Shown: one piece after another, positions 31,527 through 42,171 of the stretch
Position numbering within the stretch: the stretch's first letter is position 1
Layout: each line of letters opens with the position of its first letter
Assembly (NCBI GenBank): GCA_963210315.1
Contig: OY723286.1
Location: 2,108,001 to 2,172,000 of the forward strand
Direction: 5' to 3'
Length of the DNA stretch: 64,000 nucleotides
Source of the DNA: Rhynchopus euleeides
Lineage: Eukaryota > Euglenozoa > Diplonemea > Diplonemida > Diplonemidae
The notes under the pieces: generated by a model
Told to the model about the DNA's origin: nothing
The model's database searches: none
The model's input: only the letters and a program-made list of their open reading frames with translations
Program-made: the position numbers and the translations under genes

Positions 31527-31722
31527 CACATGCAGTTTGGCACACAGATCGATGCACCCTACCCACTGTTGTGGAAGAAGGCACTCTGCGGAGGGAATGA
31601 TCCTGAGATCCTCACATCCTCACAGCCTGTTCAGCGAGCCGTTTCAGTTCTTTTAGCTGTGTGTGTGTGGGGGGGGGGAGGCAGCCTCCTGCTGCAGTAT
31701 CGGGTATCCCAGGGTGCGTGGT

Positions 31723-34700
31723 CAGGCCTGGGCGGGGAACCAGCCCTTTTTCCGGGTTTTTTGGGTCGGGGAACCAGGTTTTTTCTAAGAATTTTTACAA
31801 GGGATTTTTTGCTCACCCCCCCACAGGTTTCAGGCGCGTGCCCGTCAGGCGGGACTTTTTCTATGATTTCTACGATGAAAACCACCCCCCCGCCCCCACC
31901 CCCCCCCCCTTCTAAGAACGATGATGGCTCACTCGGAAGTTTCGGCGTCCGAAACGTACGCCCGCTCTCCCCAATCCTCCTCCATGTCGACATCGATGTC
32001 GACATGGACGCGGGCCCTTTTCTCCTGGGGCTCCTCGGGGTGCGGCCCAACCTCCCTCCTGCGCTCTGCCGGTGCCGCCTGTGTGGGAGGCAGCTGCGGC
32101 GGTTCTTCCGGCTGAGGTGTGGGGAGTGTCGATGGGGTGCCCGGGGTCGATGAAGCGGGGAGCTGGAAGGTGACATGTTGCAGGGTGGCTGGAGGCACGA
32201 CGGGGGGTGCGGCATCTGCAAGCAACGAAGTGAGGAAGGGATCCTCAGGGACTTCCTCCACGAGGCTGACAATCGACAATGCATCGGCGTTGTCATCTTC
32301 CCAGCTGCCGTCCGATTCCTCATCACAATCCTCCACGCCAGCAAATAGAGAACCCATGGCTGCATCGAGGTCAACGAGCTCCACGGTTGTCAGAATTGGA
32401 AGAGGCGTCAGGGAACGCGCAGTGAAGCGGCGCTTCTTGTTGGCGAGGAACGTGTTGACTGTTTCTTCAACGATGATCTTGCGCGCCGCGTCATCATGTG
32501 ACAGCTCTAGAGTGATGCCCAGTTCTTGAGAGATGCTTGCGGCAGAGAGTGCCTTCCGGAACGATCCCCTCATGCGCGTTACAACTGAAAAAGCAGCCTC
32601 CACAAACACAGTCGAGGGTGACAGTGCCACCATGGCCTCAAGCACTATCGCAAACGTCGAACTCTCGGATTCCAGCAAGAAGTCGACGACAAACTCTTTC
32701 AGAAGGTTCCCCCTGAGATCTGTGCATTCCAACCGCAGCTTCACCCACTCCATGCCGATGCTGAGAATCTCTGCCTGGTCGTAACCCAAGCGAGAAGCGA
32801 GCGCCATGAGGCACTCGCACGTGCTGTCCTTCCCACTTGTCGCGAAGAAAGAGCTGAATGAGCGGCAGGGATACTCCTCCCACCTCTTGGCCAGGTCCTT
32901 GTAGATGGTGTGGCAGAGCTTTGAGCGCCAGGAAGTCATCTCGGCAACTACCCCCGGAGGCAACGATGTGGTTCCCTGGTTCTCATAGAACTTGGCTTCG
33001 TGCTTGCCAGGCTGGCGCGCCAGCACCTTATGCACTGTCAGTGCATTCTGCAGGATGCTCTCCATCGACGAGAGCGACAGGTCTCGCTTCTGCAACGCCT
33101 CGCTCACCCCTTTATTGATGTCGAAGACGTCAGCCAAGATGCAAGTCGAGAGGGAATACTCGGGGGTGAGCTTGTGGAAGAAGAACGGCGGCGGCTGGAT
33201 CTCCCCGAGCATAGCGACAGTGAAGTCAAAGTTCACCACAGCCGCGTTCAGGCGACGGAACGTTGCAGCTGCCCAACGCACGGAGTGCTCCTTCGGGAAG
33301 GAGAGACATTTCCCACCGGAAATGATCTGCAGAGACTTCTGCCTGGCGGTTGATCTGAAGAAGGCAAACCAGTGTCGGAGGAGGCGGCTATGTTCAACAA
33401 CCTTTCGTGTCTTCTTGATGAGGCCGACGGACAGCTGGTGCATGTGGGCAGCATCATGCACATCGATGAGAGTGCATCCCCACGCGATCTCGAGCTTCCC
33501 CCTGAGACTCTTCATCGTTGATGCCCCGTCTGCCGCGAATCCCTTCAGCGAACGCCGCGCCCACTGCGACAGCTGGAGGCTGTCGAACAACTTGACCAGC
33601 TCGTCCTTCTGCGACTCTGCGTCAGCTTTCTTCAAGTCGACTGTGCCCACACACCAATCTTTCATAGCACAATCCGTCCTGCTGATCCCCGAAACGATGA
33701 CGATCATCAAGTCGATGCGGGCGAACGTGGTACCGTCCACCTTCAGGGTTGCCGCCCGACACGCACGCACCGCACCCACCACTCCCCTCAGGAGCACCTC
33801 CCAGAGTATCGTCTGGAACTCCTTCGCGACTTTTCGAGAGTAGTGGGTGTCCAGGACATGCAGCCCCTTCCGCTTGTCGTCCTGCAACCTCGCACCCACA
33901 CTGCTCAGCCCCTCCGCCCGTTGCGTCGCCGTTGCCACGTTGTACACCAGGTTGACCAGACTTGTGTACTGCTCGCTGGTCACCTTCACCTTCGCGCACA
34001 GCGTCTGCTTGGGGATATCTGTAGCTGTCACATTGGTGTTTTCACTCCCAGGCGTGGACAACTGCACTGCTCTCTTGTGCGCCGCACCACCCATGTGGCG
34101 GCGGATATTGCTTTGCTGGCGCCCAACTGTCGTGGCAGACATAGACGCTTCGCCGCGTGCATACCGGAGCAAGTGGGGTTGCTCCGAGAACTCCCCCTCC
34201 AGCTGCACCAAGAACGGTGCACACGTGGTGCACCTCCACCTCCCATCAGGGAGACGCACCACACCGGAGGCTGCAGCGTGGATCTTCCGCTGCTGCTTCT
34301 CCTGTATGGCGAGCTGTGCCTGCCGCTGCTGAATCCGAAGGAGACCGTTCACCATTGAGCCCTCTGGCACGTACTTCTTGTTTGCTGCCATCAAAAGAAG
34401 GAAGTGCGCCTTTGCTGTGTCGAAGACAAGCCGCAAGGGGTACTGGGCCATCAACGACGGAAGAAGCAAGCCGAAGGTGCGAGGCTGTGTGGTGTCGACG
34501 ATAGAAAAGTGAACATTTAAACCGCGGGATGTGCGGAAAGTCTGCAGGGCCACTGACGCGGTGTTGGTGTCCAACTCTTCGTCCACGAGGAATCTCGTAT
34601 CCATCAATCGCGGACGCCTGAGCTTCACCGTGAGGGCCTCCGCTTCGGGGGAGTCAACGCCCTCCAGAAGCGCCGCAGCACTGGTACGCGTCGGCTCCGT

Positions 34701-36316
34701 AATGGGAATTGACCTTGCTAGGCAGTCAAGCACTCGGAGGCAGTAGTGTCCAGAACTGTATAGATCCCGTTGAACCCACCCTGGTACAAGCCCAATGTTG
34801 ACGCCTCCGGTTGATTGGGCGAGCTTCATGGCGGTCAGCCATGGGGACAGTCGCCCGGCGCTGTCGAACGCGGCGACGTGGCACGCCCCTTCCCCGGTGT
34901 AGAAGGCGGCGTGGGGTGCAGGGGCGACAGGGGCGGCGGTGGTAGCTGCAGGAGAGGCGGCCAGGGGATCCGGAGGAGGAGGCGGCGGCGCATCATGCGA
35001 AGCATCGACGTCGTGCCCGTCACCGTCCGATGCCTCACGTGCGTACAGCACGAGTGCTGGCTTCGCGTTCGCACGATTGAACGGCGCCACAGAGCAATCC
35101 GTCACACGATCAGTCGTGATCGACTTCCACTTCAGAGTGGTGGCGGGGCCACGAGCGCACAGCGTCTCCCAGGCGATCCCCTTCGCGAGGGTCAGCCCGG
35201 ACTTTGTGCACGATGCACCGACAAACCGGTACCGGTGATTCACCGGCTGCACCGTGCCCACCTGCACCACCCCGTTGCCGTCAACGCCAAGCTCACGAAG
35301 GGCGGAGAGGTCTCTTAATTCCTTGACGTTGACGGTTTCCGCAAGCTCCGTCAGGTGCTTCTGCTTCTCGCCGGATGCAGAAAACCGCTGCGTCGAGAGG
35401 AACAGGAGGTGCGGGGCCTTCTCGACGCAGAACTGCGCAGCCCGGACAGCACCACATGTGCACGGACCTTGCTTCTCCATAAATTGAGAAGCAACGCGCT
35501 GCACCTCGTCCTTCACGACGCCCAACATCACAACCATGCTGTCTGTAATAGCTGTGCGGAACTCACCACAAGATGGGCAGCTGTAGACGGTGGCGCTTTT
35601 GGTGGTGCAGAGGTGCTTCAGGTGCGGGTGTTTGTGTCCGAGGGCGGAGAGACTGACGTCAGGGTTGGGTCGCTGCGGGTCCTGCGAGGTGATCATCTGG
35701 GGCTCGTTCTCATCGGGGGTTGTGCTCCGCAGGGACTGGAGGAGGTTGCTCAATACACCTTGGCACTCCCGCAGTACTGTACATGCCAGCAGCTGGAGGA
35801 TAGTTACAAAGCTGCCACTCCCCGACGCCACCCCCCTACTGGCCCCTTCAGGCCTGAAAGCCCAAAAGCTCCCGGAGATTTTTGCAGTGGTGCGCACCAT
35901 ATTCGCGGAGTACGTGAGGTTGGGTGAGTGTGAGGTCAGGGTCCTGTCGAAGGGTAGTCGAGTGGGAATAAATAGGGAGGTCCTCAGGAGTGCAATACAA
36001 CAGCAATACACAGGCAACACACCAGCAACACGCAAACCGAGGCAAGAGGAGGTGGGCGGGGTCATCCTGCGGAGTCTCCAGTTGGCCAGCAAGGCGAACT
36101 GTACGGGGGAGAGACTTCCCTTCCATCCTTGTGTGCGCCCTGTCGACTGGGAAAATCTTAGAAAAAAAAATTTCCTCTGCGAAAAACCCTTAGAAAAAAA
36201 AATTTCCCTTACAAAATTCTTAGAAAAAAACTTTTTTTCCCCGTACAAAAGTTCTTAGAAAAAAAGTTCAGAATCCTGAAAGTGGGGAACCAGCCCCCCA
36301 GTTAGGAACAGCCCTG
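31723..36316 (-). mobile_element. Complete hAT transposon with 8-bp target duplication
   Basis: 4594 bases. The right end read inward is CAGGGCTGTTCCTAACTGGG and the left end is CAGGCCTGGGCGGGGAACCA. Both fit the CAGGGNTG-type hAT terminus. TGCGTGGT occurs directly outside both ends (31715-31722 and 36317-36324), a perfect 8-bp duplication. Subterminal TTCTTAGAAAAAAA repeats (four at 36155-36265, an inverse one near 31785) are probable transposase-binding sites. A single intronless transposase gene fills the interior, so the element looks autonomous. Confidence 0.95.
31929..35900 (-). CDS. hAT-family transposase
   Basis: 1323 residues from the minus-strand ATG at 35900 (MVRTTAKISGSFWAF). The frame is open further upstream, but that part crosses terminal-repeat sequence and lacks a good ATG. 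A putative N-terminal zinc site has CPSC and CTC pairs (about 107-150). A second one, WRCTTC with RRHMGGAAHKRA (about 555-605), resembles the TTF/BED fingers that precede hAT catalytic domains. The RNase H-like core shows KVDGTTFARIDLMIVIVSG, GFAADGASTM (about 787, with a conserved Asp) and DVHDAAHMHQL (about 812), matching the hAT CxxH-like position. HSVRWAAATFRRL follows at about 870. The C-terminal dimerisation region (VLEAMVALSPSTVFVEAAFS, about 1095) precedes an acidic, Pro-rich tail. No stop or frameshift interrupts it, so activity is plausible. Acidic residues were not verified as the catalytic triad by alignment. Confidence 0.9.
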   Translation of the reverse strand: MVRTTAKISGSFWAFRPEGASRGVASGSGSFVTILQLLACTVLRECQGVLSNLLQSLRSTTPDENEPQMITSQDPQRPNPDVSLSALGHKHPHLKHLCTTKSATVYSCPSCGEFRTAITDSMVVMLGVVKDEVQRVASQFMEKQGPCTCGAVRAAQFCVEKAPHLLFLSTQRFSASGEKQKHLTELAETVNVKELRDLSALRELGVDGNGVVQVGTVQPVNHRYRFVGASCTKSGLTLAKGIAWETLCARGPATTLKWKSITTDRVTDCSVAPFNRANAKPALVLYAREASDGDGHDVDASHDAPPPPPPDPLAASPAATTAAPVAPAPHAAFYTGEGACHVAAFDSAGRLSPWLTAMKLAQSTGGVNIGLVPGWVQRDLYSSGHYCLRVLDCLARSIPITEPTRTSAAALLEGVDSPEAEALTVKLRRPRLMDTRFLVDEELDTNTASVALQTFRTSRGLNVHFSIVDTTQPRTFGLLLPSLMAQYPLRLVFDTAKAHFLLLMAANKKYVPEGSMVNGLLRIQQRQAQLAIQEKQQRKIHAAASGVVRLPDGRWRCTTCAPFLVQLEGEFSEQPHLLRYARGEASMSATTVGRQQSNIRRHMGGAAHKRAVQLSTPGSENTNVTATDIPKQTLCAKVKVTSEQYTSLVNLVYNVATATQRAEGLSSVGARLQDDKRKGLHVLDTHYSRKVAKEFQTILWEVLLRGVVGAVRACRAATLKVDGTTFARIDLMIVIVSGISRTDCAMKDWCVGTVDLKKADAESQKDELVKLFDSLQLSQWARRSLKGFAADGASTMKSLRGKLEIAWGCTLIDVHDAAHMHQLSVGLIKKTRKVVEHSRLLRHWFAFFRSTARQKSLQIISGGKCLSFPKEHSVRWAAATFRRLNAAVVNFDFTVAMLGEIQPPPFFFHKLTPEYSLSTCILADVFDINKGVSEALQKRDLSLSSMESILQNALTVHKVLARQPGKHEAKFYENQGTTSLPPGVVAEMTSWRSKLCHTIYKDLAKRWEEYPCRSFSSFFATSGKDSTCECLMALASRLGYDQAEILSIGMEWVKLRLECTDLRGNLLKEFVVDFLLESESSTFAIVLEAMVALSPSTVFVEAAFSVVTRMRGSFRKALSAASISQELGITLELSHDDAARKIIVEETVNTFLANKKRRFTARSLTPLPILTTVELVDLDAAMGSLFAGVEDCDEESDGSWEDDNADALSIVSLVEEVPEDPFLTSLLADAAPPVVPPATLQHVTFQLPASSTPGTPSTLPTPQPEEPPQLPPTQAAPAERRREVGPHPEEPQEKRARVHVDIDVDMEEDWGERAYVSDAETSE

Positions 36317-36324
36317 TGCGTGGT

Positions 36325-37606
36325 GTGTTTTTTTGTTTTTGCCCCCTTTCTTTCCGACCCAAACACGCCCATTCATTTGCTCCCGGGTATTATAGGTTTA
36401 CACAGGTTGTCTTCCCAATTGTGACTGAATTCTTCCGCTTGTGCACACACAGTAGCGAAATGATGATATGGTTGTTCTCAGCTTTCCCCGACTTCTTCTG
36501 ACTCGGGAATTTCTGAAAAATTCTGAGGGCTTTCTGATGGCACCCCTGTGGTGCCGCACCCCTTCACGAAACCAGCCGGCAAGAGATGTATCCGATCCCA
36601 GGGTTTGCCCTGTCCGCCCTCCCGCATGGGGCAACCAGGGACATGGCCCGTTCAATTTTTTTGCGCACCCTTCGTGGCCTTCAGTGCCGGCATCACCTAC
36701 CACCCGTCTTCACCCAATTCGGCCTGTTTTCGAGCCGTTTCTAACAAGTCCTGATATATTTGACCCTCCTTTGTGTCCCGTGGGAAAGGTTGGGCAACAT
36801 ATCAGCAACAGATGAGATGGCCTTCTGGCATCGGTGACTAATCCTCAGTTGATCCTATTGTCGCCGTCATTTTGTGAAGACATCTTGACCAGATCTGGCC
36901 AAAACAACCGGTGCGTTTTCGCACCCTACGGCACCAAACCCTGCGGCCCCCATCTGGGGACCTGTGCCGGTATCCTTGCAATCGGGGTTGAGGGTTACAC
37001 TTGTTCAGGATTCTTCAAAATCCCAAAAAAAACATATTGGAAAACCACGTCCCCAACCTTCCCCCACCACCATCCCAATTCTTTCCCCGTAGTTCTATCG
37101 CGCGGGGTTGCCTTCTTGCTCTCACAAGCTTATCTTGAGTCACCGGCACAGCACGCCCCCCTCTCTCCGCTGTGGCCTGAAATAGATGGATTGAGAGATG
37201 CCGGTGGCCCCGAAATCTATGCCAAGGCAAATGATTGAAAATAGTCGAGGGCTTCGTGAGGAAGGCAGGGTCAAAGAATCGCGCGTCCTCACACACCACA
37301 GCGATGTACGCACCTCGGTGGGGATCACAGGTGCCAGCCCCTCTCATCGTCGTCGCTGCGTGATAGACAAGGTTTTGAAATGTGCATGCGATCTGTTGAT
37401 TTGCCCGGAAACAGCGAGACACTGGTAGCTCTTCCAGGGGGGTGGTGGCCCACACCGGCTGGGAACAAAAAAAATACACCGCCGGCCAAGCCAGCAATGG
37501 CATGCCTGAGCCCTGATAAATCCCCTCGCGCGTGAAAAAGAAGACAATATTGACCCCCTCGATTCTCCAGAACACCCCCCCCGCCCCCCCCCCCCCCAGA
37601 AGGCGA
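36325..37606. other. Spacer of 1.3 kb, no gene recognised
   Basis: Mixed sequence with overlapping short frames on both strands and a C run near 37587. No domain or repeat family identified. Confidence 0.4.
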
Positions 37607-37782
37607 GTTGTCAATCAGGCTGGTCGCTAACCATCATTCATCATTCCACTCATTCTGGGTTTCCCCCCCCTAGATATTTCATCATTCCACCATCATTCCA
37701 CCGATGGTGGAATGATGGGATGAAACACACACTACCACCTCATTCACCCACCATTCCCCAGGGTCAAAGAGTATGGTTCTGC

Positions 37783-38022
37783 AGGAACAGATGCTCACGA
37801 CCGTGGCCTCCGGCGGCTGGGGGGCTCCGCCCCCCAGACCCCCCTGTGGCGTATGTCTCGTACTCAAGTCATTCGATTCCCATCAGGTCAGGGAATCCAA
37901 CCACTCCAGGAGCCTCAGGAGGACGCAGCCAACTCACACAGAATCTGTCGCCACAATGAACAGATGTTCACGACCGTGGCCTCCGGCGGCTGGGGGGCTC
38001 TGCCCCCCAGACCCCCCTGTGG
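37783..38022 (+). repeat. GC-hairpin repeat, pair 2
   Basis: Units at about 37800 and 37974. The spacer contains GAGGACGCAGCCAACTCACA as in pair 1. It lies inside the 37616-38496 element. Confidence 0.8.
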
Positions 38023-38348
38023 ACCATGTAGCGTGTGCCCGGCTAGTATATAGTAACCAAGCCCTTGCGCTTCGACGGCCGTGGCATATCAGGGGGTAGC
38101 GTCGAATCATGGTACCGAAAGCCTTTTTTTGGTTTCCTCCGGCACCCGAGGATGGCGGGAGCGGGAGCGGGACTGCGGAAGGAACCCAGCGCCTCACACC
38201 GTCCACCGACGGGAAAGTTAAGTAACAACACGAGCGCGCGCGAAAAATCGACCCCTAGCGTTTTCCCCCTGATCCCCCCAAAACAGGAGCGTCCGCCCAC
38301 CTAATCTCTAAATCGAAAAAGTTAGCGACAGGCCTGGATCGTGGGCGC

Positions 38349-38376
38349 GCGGCGGCGGCGGCGAAGCCGCCGCCGC
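38349..38376 (+). repeat. GC palindrome with GAAG loop, copy 3
   Basis: GCGGCGGCGGCGGCGAAGCC and inverse arm. Unlike the other copies it is not followed by AAAATTTT. Confidence 0.7.
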
Positions 38377-38505
38377 GATCGCGTACGAACCATATTTTAC
38401 TGCATGGCCACCACTTCCACCCCCCACCCCCCCCCCCCCCACGACTGACCATCATTCCACGAGATCTCGGAATTCAAAAAGTTAGCGACCAGCCTGGTTG
38501 TCAAT

Positions 38506-39548
38506 TCTCTAAGCCACAGAACCCCGAATGCCGATTCCTTAGGGACATGCTTTTCGTCTCTCGCCTTCTGCTGAGCCACCTGGGCCTCCCCAAAGCCCTC
38601 CTGGTTTACGGGGGTCTTCGCGATTCTGGTGCGTAAAAAGCGCAGTTTGGTGCAGTTCAACTACCGGTATTTCAACGCCACAGTGATTGCCAACTGTTGC
38701 CGGTTTCCGGGAAGGCCCCCCCCCCCCCCATCCCCTGTGTGTTGTATATTCTTTGAGAGTTCGGCATCAGCCAACTGGGGGGGGGGACTTTCTGCGCCGC
38801 CTCCCTTTTTTGGCGGTGTCTGGCAGAACAGTCTTACAACAAACCAATTGCAGACCGTGGGGGGGTCTTCGCTCTCTATGTGGCACTCCTCTTTGCAGCT
38901 CTTCGAGCTTTGTTGAGGCGGCTCCCGCCTCTCGCTCTTCTGCATAACTGAAGCGAAGTCCCCTTTCAGGTGTTGGCTTGTTGTTGACACGTTTTTGCTG
39001 CCACAATCCGGAGGAGGGGGGTAGGGGGGAGGGGGTGCAGCTAGTTTTGACAGTGAGGCGATGGTTCGGCCCAACTGAGACGATCTTTTCGTGCGTCTTC
39101 TTGTATAATTGTACTGGGGTTTCTTGCGGCCCAACCTGTTGCACCCCAACACACCTGTGGGGGAAGGGGCGGTGCGTGCCAAGAGTGGGACGGTGTCCAA
39201 CAGAAGGTGTCCAACAGGCGGTTCCAGCAGAAGCAATATCGCCGACCGGCACCGATTGAAGTAGTATCGTGCGTGGCTTATGGGGAGAATCCCACCAGAA
39301 ACGAAAGGCGCGCCACCCCCCCCCACCAAGGCATGAAACACTGCCCCTGCTGGCGCGCAGAAACCGACTGGAGTTATTTTTTTTTTCCATTTCCTTGCCA
39401 CCAGGCCTGTGCCTAAGTCGGATGTAGATGTAAGGGTCGGCCTCAGGGAAAAAAAGTTCCCACTTTTTTCTTCCCATATTTTTGGTGGGGGTTTTTTTGG
39501 GGGTTTTTAGGGATTTTTTTTGGGGGGGGATATGCCTGGCCTTTTTTG
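38506..39548. other. Spacer, no gene recognised
   Basis: C-run and G-run rich sequence with several short frames; nothing recognised. An A/T-rich stretch (about 39450-39530) precedes the coding-like relic that follows. Confidence 0.4.
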
Positions 39549-39783
39549 GGCACGCTCCGCACCCCCGCTGACGCGGGTGATGTGCTGAGTGCCGCCCTGC
39601 AGCTGCTCGCGACCACGGTGCTCGTGGCCGCGGGTGGCTGTTTGGGCACTTCCGAGTTATTGTACAGCCTCCGTGAATAATCGGAGGCTGTGCAAGAACT
39701 CGGAAGTGACGACGAAGACGAGGCCACGGGCGACCTCCCACGGGATGGCATCGCCCAGAGGCTTGCTCTCGAGCTCAAACCAA
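39549..39783 (+). pseudogene. Coding-like relic with an in-frame stop at a hairpin
   Basis: One frame reads DAGDVLSAALQLLATTVLVA and continues GGCLGTSELLYSLRE, then a TAA, then SEAVQELGSDDEDEATGDLP up to LALELK, where a GC-hairpin repeat truncates it. The two sides of the stop form a perfect hairpin. It looks like a gene fragment that has been inverted-duplicated or is repeat-derived. The product is not recognised. Confidence 0.3.
39647..39708. repeat. 62-base hairpin, CACTTCCGAGTT arms
   Basis: CACTTCCGAGTT pairs with AACTCGGAAGTG, and ACAGCCTCCG with CGGAGGCTGT. A small bulge separates the two stems and the central loop is TGAATAAT. Confidence 0.85.
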
Positions 39784-40004
39784 CAGATGTTCACTACCGT
39801 GGCCTCCGGCGACTGGGGGGCTCCGCCCCCCAGACCCCCCTGTGGCGTGTCTTTGCGCGACAATTTATCGTCCCCCCATGCGACATGTGCGATCTGTCAG
39901 TTGTGTTGTACTTGAGCGTATGCGACTATGGAGCCAGGCCAACGGACGTTCGCTACCGTGGCCTCCGGCGGCTGGGGGGCTCCGCCCCCCAGACCCCCCT
40001 GTGG
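39780..40004 (+). repeat. GC-hairpin repeat, pair 3
   Basis: Units at about 39795 and 39955. The spacer differs from that of pairs 1 and 2. Downstream sequence CTTGCGCGTACGGGGCTGTG matches the flank after pair 1 (about 7599). Confidence 0.8.
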
Positions 40005-41509
40005 CTTGTACCTGGTCTTGGAGCCAAGTCCTTGCGCGTACGGGGCTGTGGCATATCGGTTCCAGTACCCTCGCGGGAGGCTCCCATATCAGGCGAGATC
40101 CTGTAAAACAAAACGCAAAAAAAACGAGACCCCCAGCCCAGCTGTGAATTGGTTGTGTGCAAATGCAGCAAAAGAACGTGTTTTCGCGCTGAAATACCAT
40201 GTTCTGGGCTAAAAAAAGGGACCAGCGCCGAAGGAAAAAAAGTGGGAAAAAAGTTGGGTGTAAACTCTCGTTTTTGACGATTTTTGGCCATATTTAGGCA
40301 CAGGCCTGCTTGCCACCACCCCTCGCCTGCATGTCTGATCCTCCGGTGGATTCGTCTTACAAACGACTGTGCTCTGGGCTTTGTTGTCCTGATTGGAAAA
40401 CAGCATTAATGGACGGGTGATACGAACGAACAGTGGATGAGAAGACATCCGCATTGGCCATCACCAGGAGTTTATCCCCTGCCTGTTTACGTCATAAGGA
40501 GGGGCCGGCCTCACCGCCGGCTTGCAACGGGATGGCGTTTCAGTGTTTCGGTCCCGTGTGGTGTGTGTGCTGGTTGTGTGCCAACAAACGGAACGAAGGC
40601 CGAAGGGAGGAGGGAATTCCCCTCCCCGACTGCGGGAAAAAAAACTGAAAACGGCTCAGAACCAAGGGAATTGCCAAGAACCCCTGGCGAAGTGATATTG
40701 ATAATGATTCGAAAGCAATGTTATATAGCCCCCACCAGGCACGTGGCGAATGTTCAACGCTGCCCATACCGTTCTCTCGCCTCCACATCATTGGCTTGCC
40801 AACAGCCGAGATCACCAGTCGAGGCAGGCAGCCTGTGGATATGCTTTTTATCGGTGTGTGCAGCTGCATCCGCCACACACTCACTGGGCATGGTGCATCT
40901 GAACGGAATACACACTCAGCCGCCACAACAGAGAGGCCACACCGTGTCACATAGGGGGCAAGATGAGGTCCCCTTGGCATCGGGCGGAGGGAACGTGGAG
41001 AGTGTATTTTTTGTTCTATGCGGAAGTTGTTTGCGAAAGACAGCACGACAGGGAACGTTTGGCAAAAATAAAATGACAAACCACAGAGAGGGGAGGGTGT
41101 GTTCTCGCAACAGACGAGTACCCTCCAAGTTCTTTTCCCCCACAGCGACCGAGTTTTTTTTTCAGCAGACATGTGCGGACCCAGCTGGGGGAGCCCGTTG
41201 TGCCATCTTTGCTGGGATCTTTGCGACCCCCTCCGCCCACACCGCCGCCTCAGCGGTGTGTACAAAGAGTGGGGGTGGGTGTAATCCAACAAAATAATTG
41301 CAACCTGTTCTTGGGAGGCTTCGCTCTGCATGGCCTGCAGATGGGAGGCCAAGCGGACCTCAGCAACTCGCGCGGTCCAAATTTGATGCAGAGCGAAGTC
41401 CCATTATTACCTTGACGTGTTGCCAACTGTTCGATCCAGCCGGGCACAGACGAGAAACCAGGTGGGGCGCACGGAGTTCAAACCATCGTTCACATCGTTC
41501 CAAACCAAA
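40005..41509. other. Spacer of 1.5 kb, no gene recognised
   Basis: Long overlapping frames occur on both strands (for example 40437-41297 plus, 40540-41352 minus), but neither has recognisable domains and each is the shadow of the other. An inverted GGCTTCGCTCTGCAT repeat lies at about 41318-41402. Confidence 0.35.
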
Positions 41510-41511
41510 TA

Positions 41512-42171
41512 CCGTATACGTAAATATTTTGGAACGTAAATATTATGGAACGTAAATATTATGGAACGTAAATATTTTGGAACGCTGGTGGGTTGGCGTT
41601 CCAGATTTTTTTCGTTCCATAATATTTACAGGGCTTTCTGCGACTCGGGGACTTGGACCAGGTGATCGGACGGCATACAGAGTCCCTGACGGGACCTACT
41701 CGTGCACTTTTCGCGCGATTCCTGACGCAAGCCGTCCTCACCACCGAGTCCCCAACTGGCCCTGTAAATATTATGGAACGTAAATACCGTATACGTAAAT
41801 ATTATGGAACGTAAATATTATGGAACGGGCCCATTTTTGGCCGGTCCGTTCCATAATATTTACGTTCCAAAATATTTACAGGGCCAGTTGGGGACTCGGT
41901 GGTGAGGACGGCTTGCGTCAGGAATCGCGCGAAAAGTGCACGAGTAGGTCCCGTCAGGGACTCTGTATGCCGTCCGATCCCCTGGTCCAAGTCCCCGAGT
42001 CGCAGAAAGCCCTGTAAATATTATGGAACGAAAAAAATCTGGAACGCCAACCCACCAGCGTTCCAAAATATTTACGTTCCATAATATTTACGTTCCAAAA
42101 TATTTACGTATACGGTATTATGGAACGGACCGGCCAAAAATGGGCCCGTTCCATAATATTTACGTATACGG
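41512..42171 (+). mobile_element. CCGTATACG MITE, copy 4, hit by copy 5
   Basis: A 329-base MITE flanked by TA (41510-41511 and 42172-42173) and split at an internal TA by a second copy (41787-42115). The two halves join as in copy 1. Confidence 0.88.
41787..42115 (-). mobile_element. CCGTATACG MITE, copy 5, inside copy 4
   Basis: 329 bases, opposite orientation to its host, with TA at 41785-41786 and 42116-42117. Confidence 0.88.

Larger units (their letters stand above)
37616..38496. mobile_element. CAGGCTGGTCGCTAAC-ended element with 9-bp duplication
   Basis: 881 bases with inverted ends CAGGCTGGTCGCTAAC and GTTAGCGACCAGCCTG. GTTGTCAAT occurs on both sides (37607-37615 and 38497-38505). 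CATCATTCCACC repeats lie near both ends, including a palindrome at about 37682-37715. An internal copy of the right end lies near 38305-38340, which suggests a partial duplication. It carries a GC-hairpin pair. A duplication of 8 or 9 bases points to hAT or Mutator; the CAGGCTGG start favours hAT and the 9 bases favour Mutator. Confidence 0.8.

Noticed and set aside
35901..36248. N-terminal extension of the hAT transposase
   Set aside because: It lacks a good ATG and translates the subterminal A-rich repeats; the ATG at 35900 is preferred.
40437..41297. 286-codon plus-strand frame
   Set aside because: No domains, cysteine- and arginine-heavy shadow composition, and an equally long frame on the opposite strand.
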